A stretch of 64,000 bases of DNA from Hericium rajendrae (taxonomy: Eukaryota > Basidiomycota > Agaricomycetes > Russulales > Hericiaceae): the NCBI GenBank assembly GCA_033439255.1, contig CM065892.1, forward strand, positions 930,001 through 994,000, written 5' to 3'. Below, one piece after another: positions 35,054 through 46,606 of this stretch. Below the pieces are notes generated by a model. That model made no database searches and had not been told where the DNA came from. It saw nothing but the letters and a program-made list of their open reading frames with translations. The position numbers and the translations under genes were made by a program. Positions within the stretch are counted from its first letter, which is position 1, and each line of letters begins with the position of its first letter.

Positions 35054-36891
35054 CTAATCATCTTCGTCCGAGGCATCCTCCCAGTTCTTATACTCTGGAT
35101 CACATTCCCCTTGTAGCCCGTCCCAATTGACTCTTGCCACATCCCTTAAGGCGAGGACCCATTCCTTCTCGACATCGCACGACATCATGTTGACCTCGAG
35201 TGTCGGGGCAATCCCAGCTCGCCGGCGCTCGGTCAACCACTGCACGATCGGCCGACAGAAGCAGTAGGTGCAATCGTCCTCGTCCCAAGCGCGGAAATCC
35301 ACCTTCCACAGGTCCAGAGTCACGAGTTTTTATCAGACGAACCGTGCCTGCAAACTATCCGGCGCATTTGCGCCCGACTTCGGGTCCGAGGCCATGCTGA
35401 GCGCGTGGCAAAGCGATATAGCTGAATTGTAGAAGATGGGTATGCTCTCAATCTCCGTGGACGGTCCAAGGATGTCGATCCAGTCCTGGGACGTGAACTC
35501 CACCGGTGTAAGGGAGACGTGTACGATCCGGACAGTCTCTAGCGGCAGTACCTCGCATAGAGATTTCAGAGGACGGAGTGACTGCTCCATGGTACAGAAC
35601 CAGACAGCGAGGTCGGCATCAAGTCCGGGATCGAATGGATTTTCTTGTTCTTCCTTGAGCGCGTCGGAGAGACGCCACACGTCGAGGTGGACGTTCCCAT
35701 TGGAGCCCGTGATCGAGAGAGTGTGCCAAGGGGGCAGATCGGATCTATCGCCTACGTGGGTCATCAAAAAGGGAAGGATCTCGGTGATGTCTGTGTCATC
35801 GTTGCAATGAAGGTGTACTTGACAGGATGCAGGTATCTGCAGCCACTTTGCGATGCCATAGCACGCTGCGGAGGGCCCTTGCAGGCGAAGGACTGTCAGC
35901 CTTGGTAGCTGTAAAATATCACATTCAGTACCCTTCCAGGGTGCGGAGGGAAAGCAGTCGCTGAGGATCAAAGTCTCCAAATCTGGCATGTTCTTGAGGG
36001 TGCTGAATAGTTCCTCATGGGAGCAGCTTGAGTATGCTTCTCCTGCGGGTTTGGGTGGCTTATGCAGCTGCATCTCGAAGTGAGTGAGACCGCAGAGAAT
36101 GGGTGCCGACCAAGGAACCCAGAATGCTCTCAGCGCGAGGTGACGAAGCGAAGGAAGACGACGTCCGACCATAGCTCCCGGCAGCTCGAAGTTGTTGCCC
36201 ACGATGGCATCTCCATCTATGCTGACTTCCCCGCCAAGGAGCAGCTTTATCGTATCCAAGAGGTCGAACGTGGGCGGTAAACTGTTGACAAGTGGCAGCA
36301 GATTACACAGCGAGCCGACAAGCGAAAGCTCGCGCGTGTGATGAAGATGCTCGGAGATGAAGTGCAAGTTTTCCAGGGTTTCCCAGGTCACGTTACGAAT
36401 GATGGAGATCGGCACTGCTTTTGCGCGCACAAGCATTAACTCTGTCCACTGCGTCGAATAATATACACAACAGACGTCGCTCCAGAGGCAGGGAAATTGC
36501 AGGGCTGAGTCGCGCCAGAGTCGGCAGACGTGCGTGATCTTCATCCAACCGAGAGACGTGTAAACGAGATCGGTATACTCTACAGCAGGCTGTATTGAAG
36601 CATAGCACTCGAAGATGCGGACGAGGAGTTCAGCTGGAAGGGCAGAGATGGGGCAGAGGGCATCGAAGCGCGCTCGATCAGAGTCCATCGCCGGCAACTC
36701 GGCGTAAAACGCTCGTCGGGCGACGGCACTGGTCTTATCGCGGGATGAAGCGTCTTCAGCAAGGGAAATTTGAGGTGAGATGAAGACCTGAAGACTGAAT
36801 GGAAGGCATAAGTCGCAATCGAGTGTATATAAGTAAGGGACGTGACAGACTCTGAACTGGTATTTTCCTCACGGGTGGCAGGCGCTGGCAT
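35054..36891 (-). CDS. F-box protein, copy 1, C-terminal tail cut by two stops
   Basis: Minus-strand exon 36891-36847 (MPAPATREENTSSES) and exon 36787-35333 give 499 residues. An F-box begins near residue 60 (PISALPAELLVRIFECYA, then ITHVCRLWRDSALQFPCLWS), followed by leucine-rich segments such as LPSLRHLALRAFWVPWSAP and LETLILSDC. Reading ends at a TGA at 35333-35335, directly followed by TAA at 35330-35332. The same frame is then open for another 91 codons to 35054 and encodes a tail conserved in the tandem copies at 61150 and 63643 (IVQWLTERRRAGIAPTLEV, EWVLALRDVARVNWDG). Aligned with copy 3, the two stops replace Leu-Gly of LFLGRLKTL. So the gene is either freshly truncated or a pseudogene. 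The rest of the frame is intact. Role: likely SCF substrate adaptor; target unknown. Confidence 0.8.
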
Positions 36892-39227
36892 GACAAGGTA
36901 TAATCTGGACGAACATAACTGTCAGCAAAAGATCCGATACAAAACCAGAAAACAGAGGATACATACTAGTGGGCTCCAAATGAGGTCGGTATGCCGTATT
37001 GAATACTCAGTACGGGAAGGCGTGGTCTACGTCGACAAGCAAATTTTGACGTCGGCACCGCAATGCCATGGTGACGTCATGGGACATATCTCGACAAGTC
37101 CGCAAGTCTGCAGACGTGCTCCGATGTTGACCGCATTTTCAAAGTTCCTGCTCGTCCCGCCGAGCTTCCACCTGGACCTGAAGCTCGCGCTCCTCGCGTT
37201 CCTTTGCCGTGTCATCGCCAAGTACTTGTACTACCTCGTCTGGTGCATCCTCGGTCGCGAGAGCCGCGCTGGGCGTGTAGTGAGATCACGGCCGCGGGCG
37301 GAGAGGCAGACACGTTGCATCTCGAAAGTGCGACGCATAACGGCCTGCTTATCGTGAGCATCCTGGTACACAAGCGCATCGCGGCTGTTCTGGCAACGCG
37401 CCCATCTTCCGCTCATATGCCATGCCTAACGGGCGCGCCCGCAGACGGAGCTTCGGCTGGAAATCCCACAGGCATGCATTGCATGTTGATTGAAAGCTGC
37501 AAGCTGGAGGGGATTTTGAGAAGGTACATACACTCAATTAGAAAAGATATTCACCTCATTTCGTGGTTCTGGTGGATTATGATTATGATATGGCGATGAT
37601 GATGAGTACAAGGAAAGATACGACAGCATGGGAACTGGTCAGTGTTCCACATATCGTCTTGGAAAGTACACTGACCGAATTCATGGATGCCTTGGAGGTG
37701 CGGCCCGAATCTTCACGACGAAAGGTGCAGAGGATCTGCCACAGACGATGGGACAGATCCTCGGTGGGAATCCAACGTGGATGACAGCGGGCGAAGGCAC
37801 ATGCGAAAGGCAGACTCGTAATTTGTCCTTGCGCGGGAGCTTGAAAGACAGACCTTCATCACCAGATGGCAAATGCAGATATTATCCAGTTACCAGTCTG
37901 TGCGAAGGACAGGAGAGCACCTAGGACGGCCGTAGAAGCATCGGCCGAAGACCCACGGCGACGGGAAAGTTGCGACCTGGTGGGGATTCGAGAAGTGATC
38001 AGCAATTCATAATCAACCCTGCTTGTGGATCCAATTGATGTTCGTGGGTTGACCATACGGAAGGGTGCGACACCATATCATGGGCGCTGTGCTTCCAACA
38101 AACACGATGGCCATCGAAACACCGCTTCATCACAATCATGAATATCTTCGAGGTGCGGCACGAAATACACACCATTGAACATGAAAACGACGAAGAGAAG
38201 ACCGTCAGCAAGAACACCGCTCTGTCGCGATGAGACATGGATGACAGCGGGACGAGGTGTGTGCGAAGAGCCGGACGGCGAGGAAATTCGAAGAAGTGCA
38301 TCGCACGTTGAGCTCGAAGCTCCGAGATACCCGGACGACAACGATGACGGCTGACGATATGGACTGGATAGAGGCAACAGCCATAAATGGATGTTGTCTG
38401 CCTCAAACGTGGGATTCGAACAAGATGCGCATCGCAGACAGTGCGTAAAGGCAGCGCACACAGAACTTTGATTCCGGATCTGCGGTACAGATGCGACAAA
38501 TATGGATGGTCGCTGGGCATACTGCAGAGTTAGCCATGTGTTACGCTCCCAATCTCACCAGCAAGGAGAGAACCTCTGCTGAGGATTATTGGATGCTCTG
38601 AGAATGCATGTCATTAGAATTGGTGTGCCACGGTGGGAAGGACGGATGACGACATACAAAGAGAGCGCTGGGAAGAAAGCCAAAGAGACGGGCGATCACA
38701 GAATCCAATTAATGGCGCGAATATGCCATCGACACACAGCGGCGCGGGCGAAGAGTGGAGGCAGATGTCTGATGTCCACACGCGAGCTGCACGTTGGTGC
38801 TGGACTCCTATAGGGCAGGCAAAGAGAAGGCTATGTACTCAATGTGTCCGGCAACAACGAGATGAGACGAGGAAAGTGTCTGGTGCAGAAAGCTGTGTTT
38901 TCACCGGTCCGTTGATGCAGAGTGAGTCGCATGGAAGATGTACAATGTTTTGACAGGACATCTGATGCATGGGAGGTGCCGCGCCGGCGCCTCCCACGCT
39001 GTGATCATCGAACAGGAAGGGGCATCGTCGAGTATGGAAAAGACAGACGTATCCAGACATCAAACCCATCGCTTCGCGATGCGCCCGAATGATAGTGGGA
39101 TTCAGTCTGCTATGCTTGATATATTTTCAACCTGTTTAGCCACATTTCAGCTCACAGAGATGCGTATAAAAGACAGACCTACTTTGAATATTGCCCCACC
39201 ACCCATCATATCCCACTCTCCAGAGAA
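36892..39227. other. intergenic with a diverged duplication
   Basis: No convincing gene. A plausible isolated exon-like stretch at 37130-37260 (FLLVPPSFHLDLKLALLAFL) could be a gene relic. Two related segments, 37684-37820 and 38140-38280, share TCTTCGAGGTGCGGC-like and GTGGATGACAGCGGG sequences about 455-460 bases apart and look like an old tandem duplication. Confidence 0.4.
39165..39171 (+). promoter_or_regulatory. TATA box of the peroxidase gene
   Basis: TATAAAA lies 57 bases before the ATG at 39228, with a C-rich CCCCACCACCC leader after it. Confidence 0.55.
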
Positions 39228-40244
39228 ATGCCGGCCACTGTCATCCAGAACTTCCAATCATGGACGAAGCACGTAGAAGGTGTCCGTAGCCACGCGTTAC
39301 TGATCAGTGCAGCCTTATCGGTGCTGACTCTGGTTCCACTCGCTGCCAAGACGTTCAACTACCACCTCCGCGCGTACGAAATCATCCTGCCATTATGGTA
39401 TGTGCGCACCTATGCTGCGCCTCCTTCCAAAGCCGGCACGCCCGTCGAGCTTTCTATTCGCCCGCAACTTACTTATCCCCGTCCGCCCAGTATCACTATC
39501 ATGTCCTTTCACCTCTCGCAAGGCAAGAGCAAAGAGCCAACTGAGCCCTTCCCGCCGCCGGGACACGAGTACCGCGCGCCCGAACGCTGGGCCGTCCGCT
39601 CGCCCTGCCCAGCACTCAACACCCTCGCAAACCACGGATACCTCCCGCGCTCCGGCCTCAACATCTCCTCCACCGAGCTCACCCACGCACTCCAAGTCGG
39701 CTTCGGCCTCAGCTACCCGCTCGCGCTCGTGCTCACACACGGCGGGCGCGTGCTCGTGCAGCAGTTCTGCCGGCTCAGTCTCGCGGACCTCGCGCGGCAC
39801 GGGCTCATTGAGCATGACGCGTCGCTCGCACACGCTGACGCGTCCCCGCACGCGGAGTACGCACCCGCGCGCATCGACGATCGCGCCGCTGCCGCGCTCC
39901 TCGCGTATGGGGACGAAGAGCTCACGCTGCGCGACATCGCGCGCGCACGCGTGCGGCGCGAGCAAGAGTCCGCGCAGAAGGGGAATATGCTCGATGGAAT
40001 ACATGCGGAGATCGCGCGGGGCGAGGTCGCGCTTGTGCTGGCGCTGTTTGGCGTCAGACGGCCGGATGGGGAGCTGGCGATCCCGACGGGGGCGCTGCGT
40101 ACGTGGTGGATGAATGAGCAGTTCCCGGAAGGATGGGCGCCACGGAAGAATGGGCTGGGGCTATTGAAGACAATGAAAATTTCGTGGCAGATCAAGTGTG
40201 CGATGAAGGAAGAAGAAGCGGCAGAGAGAAAGAGGAACACATAG
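39228..40244 (+). CDS. short heme-thiolate peroxidase (chloroperoxidase/peroxygenase family)
   Basis: Uninterrupted 338-residue frame. Residues 22-41 are hydrophobic, a signal peptide or anchor. The heme-ligand motif SPCPALNTLANHGYLPRSG has its cysteine at about residue 127. The EHD motif (EHDASL, about 195-197) gives the family's magnesium-binding Glu and the His charge stabiliser; a Glu in ARGEVALVLALFG (about 266) is the likely acid-base residue. PCP plus EHD marks the short, group-I type. Such enzymes use hydrogen peroxide to halogenate or oxygenate organic substrates. Bases 39398-39490 have a GTATGT donor and CCGCCCAG acceptor, lack stops and are a multiple of three, so they may be an intron; splicing would shorten the protein to 307 residues and bring the hydrophobic segment closer to the domain. 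A TATAAAA box supports this start. Confidence 0.88.
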   Translation: MPATVIQNFQSWTKHVEGVRSHALLISAALSVLTLVPLAAKTFNYHLRAYEIILPLWYVRTYAAPPSKAGTPVELSIRPQLTYPRPPSITIMSFHLSQGKSKEPTEPFPPPGHEYRAPERWAVRSPCPALNTLANHGYLPRSGLNISSTELTHALQVGFGLSYPLALVLTHGGRVLVQQFCRLSLADLARHGLIEHDASLAHADASPHAEYAPARIDDRAAAALLAYGDEELTLRDIARARVRREQESAQKGNMLDGIHAEIARGEVALVLALFGVRRPDGELAIPTGALRTWWMNEQFPEGWAPRKNGLGLLKTMKISWQIKCAMKEEEAAERKRNT

Positions 40245-40916
40245 GAGACTTGAGGTGGGGTTTTTTTTTTTATCGGTTCATTGTTGGGACCTTGCAGCTG
40301 CATATATTTATGACTCGTGAACTTAACATACCTTCGGCATTCTTCTTGATACACTAGAGTCGAGTACTAATATTCGCAACTTATACCCGTAAGCCTTTAA
40401 CGTTTCTATGAGAGGCATGTAGAAGACGATTCGGTTGTTAGCCCACGAGTTGCCTACGAGGTCAGACAGACGATCCTGGGGTACGAAGCGTTGAATCCTG
40501 TCTACTCTGCCTCCGGGAGACTACCTACGAGTATCACTAGTCACGATGACGCAATATCACGATCTATAAGACAGATTTTTAGAAAGCTCACAGGTGACAG
40601 GACTGCTTGCGCTCGGGGACGTCGCCGCCCAGCGAGTCGAATAAGACCTGGCGGTGACGGTGACAAACAAGCCTTTGTTCTGATGTTTGTTTCAAAGACA
40701 TGTATGGCTGCGCACTGTATAGAATGGAAGACAAGAAGAAGAGATTCAGACTCAGAGAAGGTGGTGCACAAAACAGCGACTCGGGCTCTTCGCCCGTCAC
40801 GAACGCGATGGGTCACGCTCCACGCGCGTCCCGTCACATCACCCATACAATAACCCTGGGACCTCCGTCTCAACCACGTACCAACGACATCGTTTTCCTT
40901 TACCACAACAACCACC
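40245..40916. other. intergenic
   Basis: Holds the 3' region of the peroxidase gene (with a T-run at 40260-40271) and the upstream region of the next gene. No other gene seen. Confidence 0.5.
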
Positions 40917-41722
40917 ATGTCCGGCGAAGACAACTACTCCGCATCCCCAGAGCCCGCCCCCGCCCCTTCCCGGAAGCGCAAGAGCGCTGCTGCGGCCAGC
41001 ACGTCGAAGTCCAAAAAGGCGCGCGCGAGCACCCAGAACGCGTCGACAGGCGTCCTCAACCCGGTCGCGAAGCAGCTCGTCCAGACGGTGATCACTAACG
41101 CAGCCTCCTACGAAGACGGCAACAACCCGCAGGCCCTCGGGAACCAGCTCGTGCTGCTTGCAAATTACGCGCGGGAGCTTGAGGAAGACCTCGCGCGCGG
41201 CGGTGGACAGGCAGCGGCGAAGCCAGCCAAATCGCGCGCGGACCTCGAGGCTGCTGCAGATAAGCTGCGCAGGGCCGCCGTGAGCGGGATTAAGAAGCAG
41301 ATGTCGGTGAGTGAGCGCCTCGCGGCCTGCGCGGCTCGGGGATGCTAGCATCTGAACATCGTCTGTGTTTCATAGTGGAAGCCAAGCTGCAAGATGGGCA
41401 GCGCCAAGTGGTCGTATGACGGGATTTGTGCGGATCCCGAAGTGTTTGGGGTTTTGATGGGCCTGGATGGCCCGCCGACGTGGAAGATGAAGAAGTTCTC
41501 TCGAGAGGACTTCGAGGAGGCTGTCGGAGAGATCTCCGCCTCCGCCCGGTGCGTCCACCTTCAAACGTCGATAGCTGATGATCTGACAGAAAGGGTGGCT
41601 GCAGTTATAGTGATCTCGAAATTACGAGCAAGGACGTCACTGTGCGCTACAGTGACGAAGGCACGTTCAAGTTCAGCGGTTCTTACGGTATACATCAGCC
41701 TGAGCCTGACACTGGATTATAA
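40917..41722 (+). CDS. small basic N-terminal protein, probably nuclear
   Basis: Exons 40917-41306, 41376-41548 and 41590-41722 give 231 residues. The first ~45 residues hold basic clusters that look like a nuclear localisation signal (PSRKRKSAAAASTSKSKKAR). A helical segment follows (KQLVQTVITNAASYEDGNNP, LVLLANYARELEEDLARGG). The C-terminal half begins WKPSCKMGSAKWSYDGICAD and contains DPEVFGVLMGLDGPPTWKMK and a short beta-rich end (DVTVRYSDEGTFKFSGSYG). I do not recognise the family. Its clean intron boundaries and codon use support a real gene. DNA or chromatin association is inferred only from the basic N-terminus. Confidence 0.7.
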
Positions 41723-42149
41723 TACCACCACGAATAACGACCGGTGAATCGTGATCGCATGTTGACACTACTATGATGTATAATAATACCTCTACAAGTA
41801 CTCATCATATTCTCGCTTTTGTTCCATGCCGTGACCTCTCGCTATCTGATACTTCTACGTATACTGTTGAAGTTCGAGGTTTCGTAATTAGATATCCAAC
41901 CCACAACTTTGTGACGATGTGAATCGGGCACCCTGGCAAAACAATTGGTCGGCACGACGCGACGGGCAGATGGTGACAGAACTAGCTAAGAGCTCGTCCA
42001 GTCCGTTCTTGAAGCGGAAACATCACGCAGGTTCAGTATGGGACTCATAGGCGCGTTCGATTCCAGCCTCATTCAAAACACCTCGAGTTATCCCTCAGAT
42101 GGATTGATCGAACCGATATCTTCCTTTCTTTCTCTGCTACTTCACTGTG
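41723..42149. other. intergenic
   Basis: Short stretch between same-strand genes. No additional gene; the last 40 bases are T/C-rich leader for the next gene. Confidence 0.5.
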
Positions 42150-43987
42150 ATGTCCCGGCCGCGGCGCCCACGCCCGCGCCAGCCCAGCCCAACGTTCGAA
42201 TCGCTGCGTAGAAACCCCTACCCAGGCTTGTTTCCCTCGAGCATCCCCGAGCACAGCACGCTTGGCAGCGTGCGGCGGCAGCTCCCCGAGGAGCTACACG
42301 TCAAGATCTTTGCTCTGCTCGGATGGAAGGACATCGTGCGCTGTTCGAGGGTCTGCACGTACTTCTCCAGCACAATCAAAGCCTCCGTCGCCTTGCAGTA
42401 CAAGATCGAGCTCGCGCTCGACGGGATCGCTGAGACCGCACCCAGCACACAGTCCACCGGCGAGCAGCTGCGCGCGCTCCTCGACCGGCGCCACCGCTGG
42501 CAGACCCTCTCCTGGCACCCGCGCGTGCTCCGCGTCACATACCCCTCGCTGCACTGGTCCGACGACCTCACGCGCGGCACGCTCGTCAGCGCGACGCTCG
42601 CCGAGGGCGGGAAAACGCGCACGCTGCGCCTCATGCCCATCCGCGCGCTGACCGCGACGCAGACGCTCACGCTCTCGACCGACGACCCGCTCATCCTCGC
42701 GACGGCGCTCGACCCCGCGCAGGACCTCCTCGCGCTCGCGACGTGCCGCCTATACGCCGACCGCCGCGCGACGGTGCACGTCCGCCTGCGCCAGCTGAGC
42801 TCCCCGGGCGCGCGCACGCCGCACCCCGGCGCGATGTGCGCCGTGCTCGATACCGCGCTCGTGGGCACGCCCGACGCGCTCGTGATGCGCCTGTGCGGGG
42901 ACGCCGTCGCCGTCATCTGGACCGACCAGATCCACACGACCGCACTCGCCGCGTGGAACTGGAAGACGGGCGCGCAGCTCCCGGTACGTCGCGCTGTGCG
43001 TCTGCGCCTGCGTTTCGTCGCTCACAGCGTGCAGATCCCCGGCTGCGAGCTGCAGTTTCTGGCGGACGACATGGTCTTCCTTTCCCCACGCCGGCTGCTC
43101 CTCTCCTCGGGGCGCGCGAACGCGGTCTACGTCGTCCCGCTCCTTGACCCCGCGCCGCCGCCTGCGCACCTGCTGCAGCGCCTCGCGCCGGACCGCATCC
43201 TCTGTTTCCAGTTTCCGCGCCTGCAGCATGGGTGTCGCATGCTGAGCATCGACATCGCGGCGCCGGCGGACCGGGATGCGCCGGGAAGCGGTGCGCTCGC
43301 GCTGACGCTGAGCGCGCGGGGCGGCGGTGAGGTGCGCGCGGCGTGCCTCGTCGTGCGCCCGCGCTTCTTCCAGTCGTGGGAGCTGAAATGGCTGCTCGAA
43401 GAGACGCCAGGGTGCGAGCAGGAGCCGCCGTGGCGGCGCGTGCCGCTCGAGACACGGCTGTCCTGGGACGAGTGGGGCCCGGAACACACGCGCATGTTCG
43501 TGACGATCGCGGAGGTTTGGCCGCGGTAAGTCGTGGATGAAGGGTATTCTTGAATTGGGCTGACGGGCGATGTGCTGTGTTCAAGATGTGTTGGGGGCGA
43601 GCGCATTGTGCGTACTGTCGACCTGGACGGTAGTGCGCTGCCGAGCACGCAGGTGCTCGACTTCAATATGCTCACGCACAACCGGTCTTCGCCGTTCTTC
43701 ACGCCCCAGGCGAGGTATTCCGTGCCCCGGTTGGTCAACGAACCAAGCACGATGCTAAGTGACGCGTCGTTCTTCGCGACATCGGTCACGACGCATGCCC
43801 CGTTCTACACCTGTCCTGTCCCAAACGCGCAGGAGTACGGGGAGTTTATGATTGATGATGAGAGGTTGCTGGGAGTGAAGGTGTGTCAGTATTTTTTTCC
43901 AGGATCCGCGCGATGAGCTGATGTGCCTATCTCGAATCGTAGAGAGATGATATTTGGGTTGATTCTGTCGACGTGTTCTCTTTTTGA
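42150..43987 (+). CDS. F-box protein, paralogue of the gene at 17440
   Basis: Exons 42150-42983, 43035-43525, 43586-43880 and 43943-43987 give 554 residues. The N-terminus is basic and proline-rich (SRPRRPRPRQPSP). The F-box lies at about 44-80 (LPEELHVKIFALLGWKDIVR, then CSRVCTYF). The large C-terminal part shares WNWKTGAQLP, EWGPEHTRM, GERIVRTVD and LDFNML with the gene at 17440 and ends DDERLLGVKRDDIWVDSV. Third-position GC is very high, unlike the 17440 copy, so the two paralogues have drifted in base composition. The intron at 42984-43034 is 51 bases, stop-free and in frame; its GTACGT donor and the paralogue's sequence suggest it is removed. Expected to act as an SCF ubiquitin ligase adaptor. 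Confidence 0.8.
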
Positions 43988-44188
43988 ATGTGTCCTGCTG
44001 CGAGGACCCAACGATTTGACGTAGATAGATTTAACACAATAGCAAATGTGGATGGCCTGAAGTCGAGTTCTGTATCTGCAAATGCATAAGTATGAATTTC
44101 AAGAACGAGTCTTTCCACCCACGTTCATTCCGACCCATAATATTCCGACCTTGCCCTGTCTACAGGAACAAGGGACTTGAACCTGTCA

Positions 44189-45633
44189 TCAGGCCACATC
44201 CGACCACAGATCGATACCATCGACCCATCTCAGCTTCAAGTATCGTCCACGCAGGGCTTTCACGACCATCTGAGGGTATACTGCCGGGTCCACTGGCCGT
44301 CCCCAATCTTCATCATTGTTCAATGACAGCATACGCACACCGTCGAGCGTCTCCAGCTCAGGCCACAGCGCCATCACATGGTGCACATGGACAAGGTTCC
44401 ACTTCTCAAAGCTAGCAGACCCCCCCATCTGCGTCCACATGGGCAACTCCAGGCGCCGTACGTTCGGGAGCTTCCGCGCGACACGTGGCAGGATCCCCGG
44501 CCCCAGGACGCTGATATGCAGCCGCTGCAGCGTCGCTCCGTCCACGACGTCCAACTGGTCCAGTGTCGGCAAGCGCATATCAATTCGGCCGAGCTCCTCG
44601 AGGCACAGCGGCGGGCGCTTGTGCCGGCGCCGGTCGTCGAGCAGGCTCAGGACGAAGCGCGGGCCTGCGCGCAGGGTTTTGAGGTTGGACAGCGCGCCGT
44701 CGCGCAGGGGCGTCGGGTCGTCGTGCAACCAGACGAGGTGCACGAGGCCCGGGTGCGCCTCGAGGAAGCGCGCGAAGAGCTCCGCGGCGCGGAAGCTCCA
44801 CCAGCGCTGGTCGGAGGCGAGGCGCGTGGGGTGGGGGGAAGTGGCACTGCGAGAGGCTGTGGGCGAGCTCTTCGTCGATGGTACTTGGGAGGAAGAGTTC
44901 CTGCGGCAGTTGAAGAGATATGTGTGGAGATGGAGGCGGAGACATACCTGGAGCGCTGGACAGTGGTGGAGGAGCGTGTGGAACTTGGTCCAGAGGCGCG
45001 GGAGGGGGATGCCGTCGATTTTGACGGCTTTCAGATGCGAGAGGGATAGCACCTGTCTCAGTCTCAGCACTCTTTCTGCAAAGTTACATCACTGTCATCG
45101 AGAGCACGTACCCCGTTTATGTCCTCCTCATCCTCTTCGCTCGGATTGCCGATTGCCATCCCTGCCGGTTGATAACGGAGATACTCGACCCTTTCAATCG
45201 GACGTGTCCACACCGCATCCCACAGCTTCTGTTTCATCGGCGCCGGATACGGATCGAAGCACATGGAGTGAATGACCACCTCTCTCAGCCCGCGCAGGGA
45301 TCTCAGCGCCTCGAGCGTAATCTCCGCCTGTTCTTCCGTGCCTTCGTGCTTCCGCAACTCTTGCAGAGTTTCAACCATCCGATCGCCGTATATAGACAGC
45401 TTCAGCACGCGCACATTTCGAGCGAGGTGAGGTCGCACAACGAGATGCGTCCAGAGGAATGGGTATTTGTGGACGCCCCGCGCAAGAGTCAGGGTATGGT
45501 ATGATTTGTGGCGGACCAGGAGCCTATACAGAGCTCTGCATGTAGCGGACAGGCTATGGATGTCGGCTAGGATGGCGACGTGTGCTATGAATTCGTTGAG
45601 CAGCTCGAGGGGGAGGCTGAGGAGGAAAGGCAT
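44189..45633 (-). CDS. F-box/leucine-rich-repeat-like protein, frame uncertain
   Basis: The minus-strand start at 45633 gives MPFLLSLPLELLNEFIAHVA then SATCRALYRLLVRHKSYHTL, an F-box-like N-terminus followed by leucine-rich segments (NVRVLKLSIYG, SLRGLREVVIHSMCF). A second long open block (45070-44189) continues with LSLSHLKAVKIDGIPLPRLW and LPNVRRLELPMWTQMGG to a stop. The two blocks need an intron near 45080-45115, but no standard donor-acceptor pair keeps frame. Inside the second block, 44800-44950 reads well in a different frame (LFLPSTIDEELAHSLSQ) and a C-run there (44830-44845) may hide an indel. So this is a real F-box family gene whose current frame is broken or mis-spliced by me. Substrate unknown. 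Confidence 0.5.
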
Positions 45634-45919
45634 CGGTGAAGTGATTAGATGCCCAGAAATGAATGCGGGGTATCATATATCAATGGGCGCCAGATAGCAC
45701 GTTCTCACGTACAAATGGCTCACCTGCACGCAGCTAGCGCTGCATTGCACCTCTGACCACTTGCTTGTCGAACAACACCCGCCGCGATATCAACCGTAGA
45801 GTAGAAAGACAAACTTTGACGTGACGGAGGCAAAAATCTCAGCAGCACCAACGGGACCCCGAAAACTCTGTTCAAGCGCTTCAGCGGAGCCGATACGGAC
45901 ATCGTGCCCCTGCGCACAA

Positions 45920-46606
45920 ATGTCGCACTCTGAGGTCCATAAGATCTTCCAATATCCCAAGCGTCCCAGCGCTGGCATGAGTGATGAGACAGTGGGTGCT
46001 CCTCTATCCATTCTTCTCGTGAAGTCAAGTTCTCAGCTTGCAAACATCACACAGTTTTTGGCCGAAGTCGCATGCATTCTGCCCTCCAAAACGCTTCATG
46101 ACACTCTTGACTTGAATAAATTGCATATGAAACATGGCAGAAATACATATCTACCGCCGATGGTGTGGCTCGGCATGGAACTGGACCAGCAGCAAGCAAA
46201 AAACCTCGTGAAGAAAGAACAGGAAATTAAATACCCATCTAAGCGCAAACGCGACGATGCTGGTACCGACCACGACGAGAATGGTGACGAGGAGGACGAC
46301 GATGACGACGGCGAGGCCCCGGGTGATTCGTTCATCGAAGATCTATCGGATATCATCGAGAGGGCTGGTGGGTCCTGGAGAAGGATTAGGGGTGTGACGG
46401 CTGGACCTGAACACGACGAGTTGCTAATAGAGATCGTCCCTTTGATGACGAATTATGTGCAGAGGCCGGAGGAAGAATGTAATGCCCTCGTGGAGGGACT
46501 GCGCGGGATAGGGCTGGTGCGCGGAGAGCCCAAGTGGTGGTTCGATGGCGAAAGATGCTTTTGGTTACTTAATCCCAAGGCACTGCATCATCCGAATCTT
46601 TTCTGA
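45920..46606 (+). CDS. acidic protein of unknown function
   Basis: Single open frame; the first ATG at 45920 gives 228 residues (MSHSEVHKIFQYPKRPSAGM), although the frame is open from 45821. The middle contains a basic patch (KYPSKRKRDDAG) followed by a run of Asp and Glu (DENGDEEDDDDDGE), a combination common in nuclear or nucleolar proteins. The C-terminus is compact and conserved-looking (AGGSWRRIRGVTAGPEHDEL, GEPKWWFDGERCFWLLNP). No family is recognised. It lies between the F-box/LRR gene and its duplicated relic, inside the 1605-base tandem duplication, so it may be a gene captured or retained in only one unit. Confidence 0.5.
   Translation: MSHSEVHKIFQYPKRPSAGMSDETVGAPLSILLVKSSSQLANITQFLAEVACILPSKTLHDTLDLNKLHMKHGRNTYLPPMVWLGMELDQQQAKNLVKKEQEIKYPSKRKRDDAGTDHDENGDEEDDDDDGEAPGDSFIEDLSDIIERAGGSWRRIRGVTAGPEHDELLIEIVPLMTNYVQRPEEECNALVEGLRGIGLVRGEPKWWFDGERCFWLLNPKALHHPNLF

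Noticed and set aside
35297-35338. A short intron removing the two stops in F-box copy 1
   Set aside because: The only GT-AG options are 37-40 bases long and would delete the residues conserved with copy 3 (LVTLDLWKVDF region).
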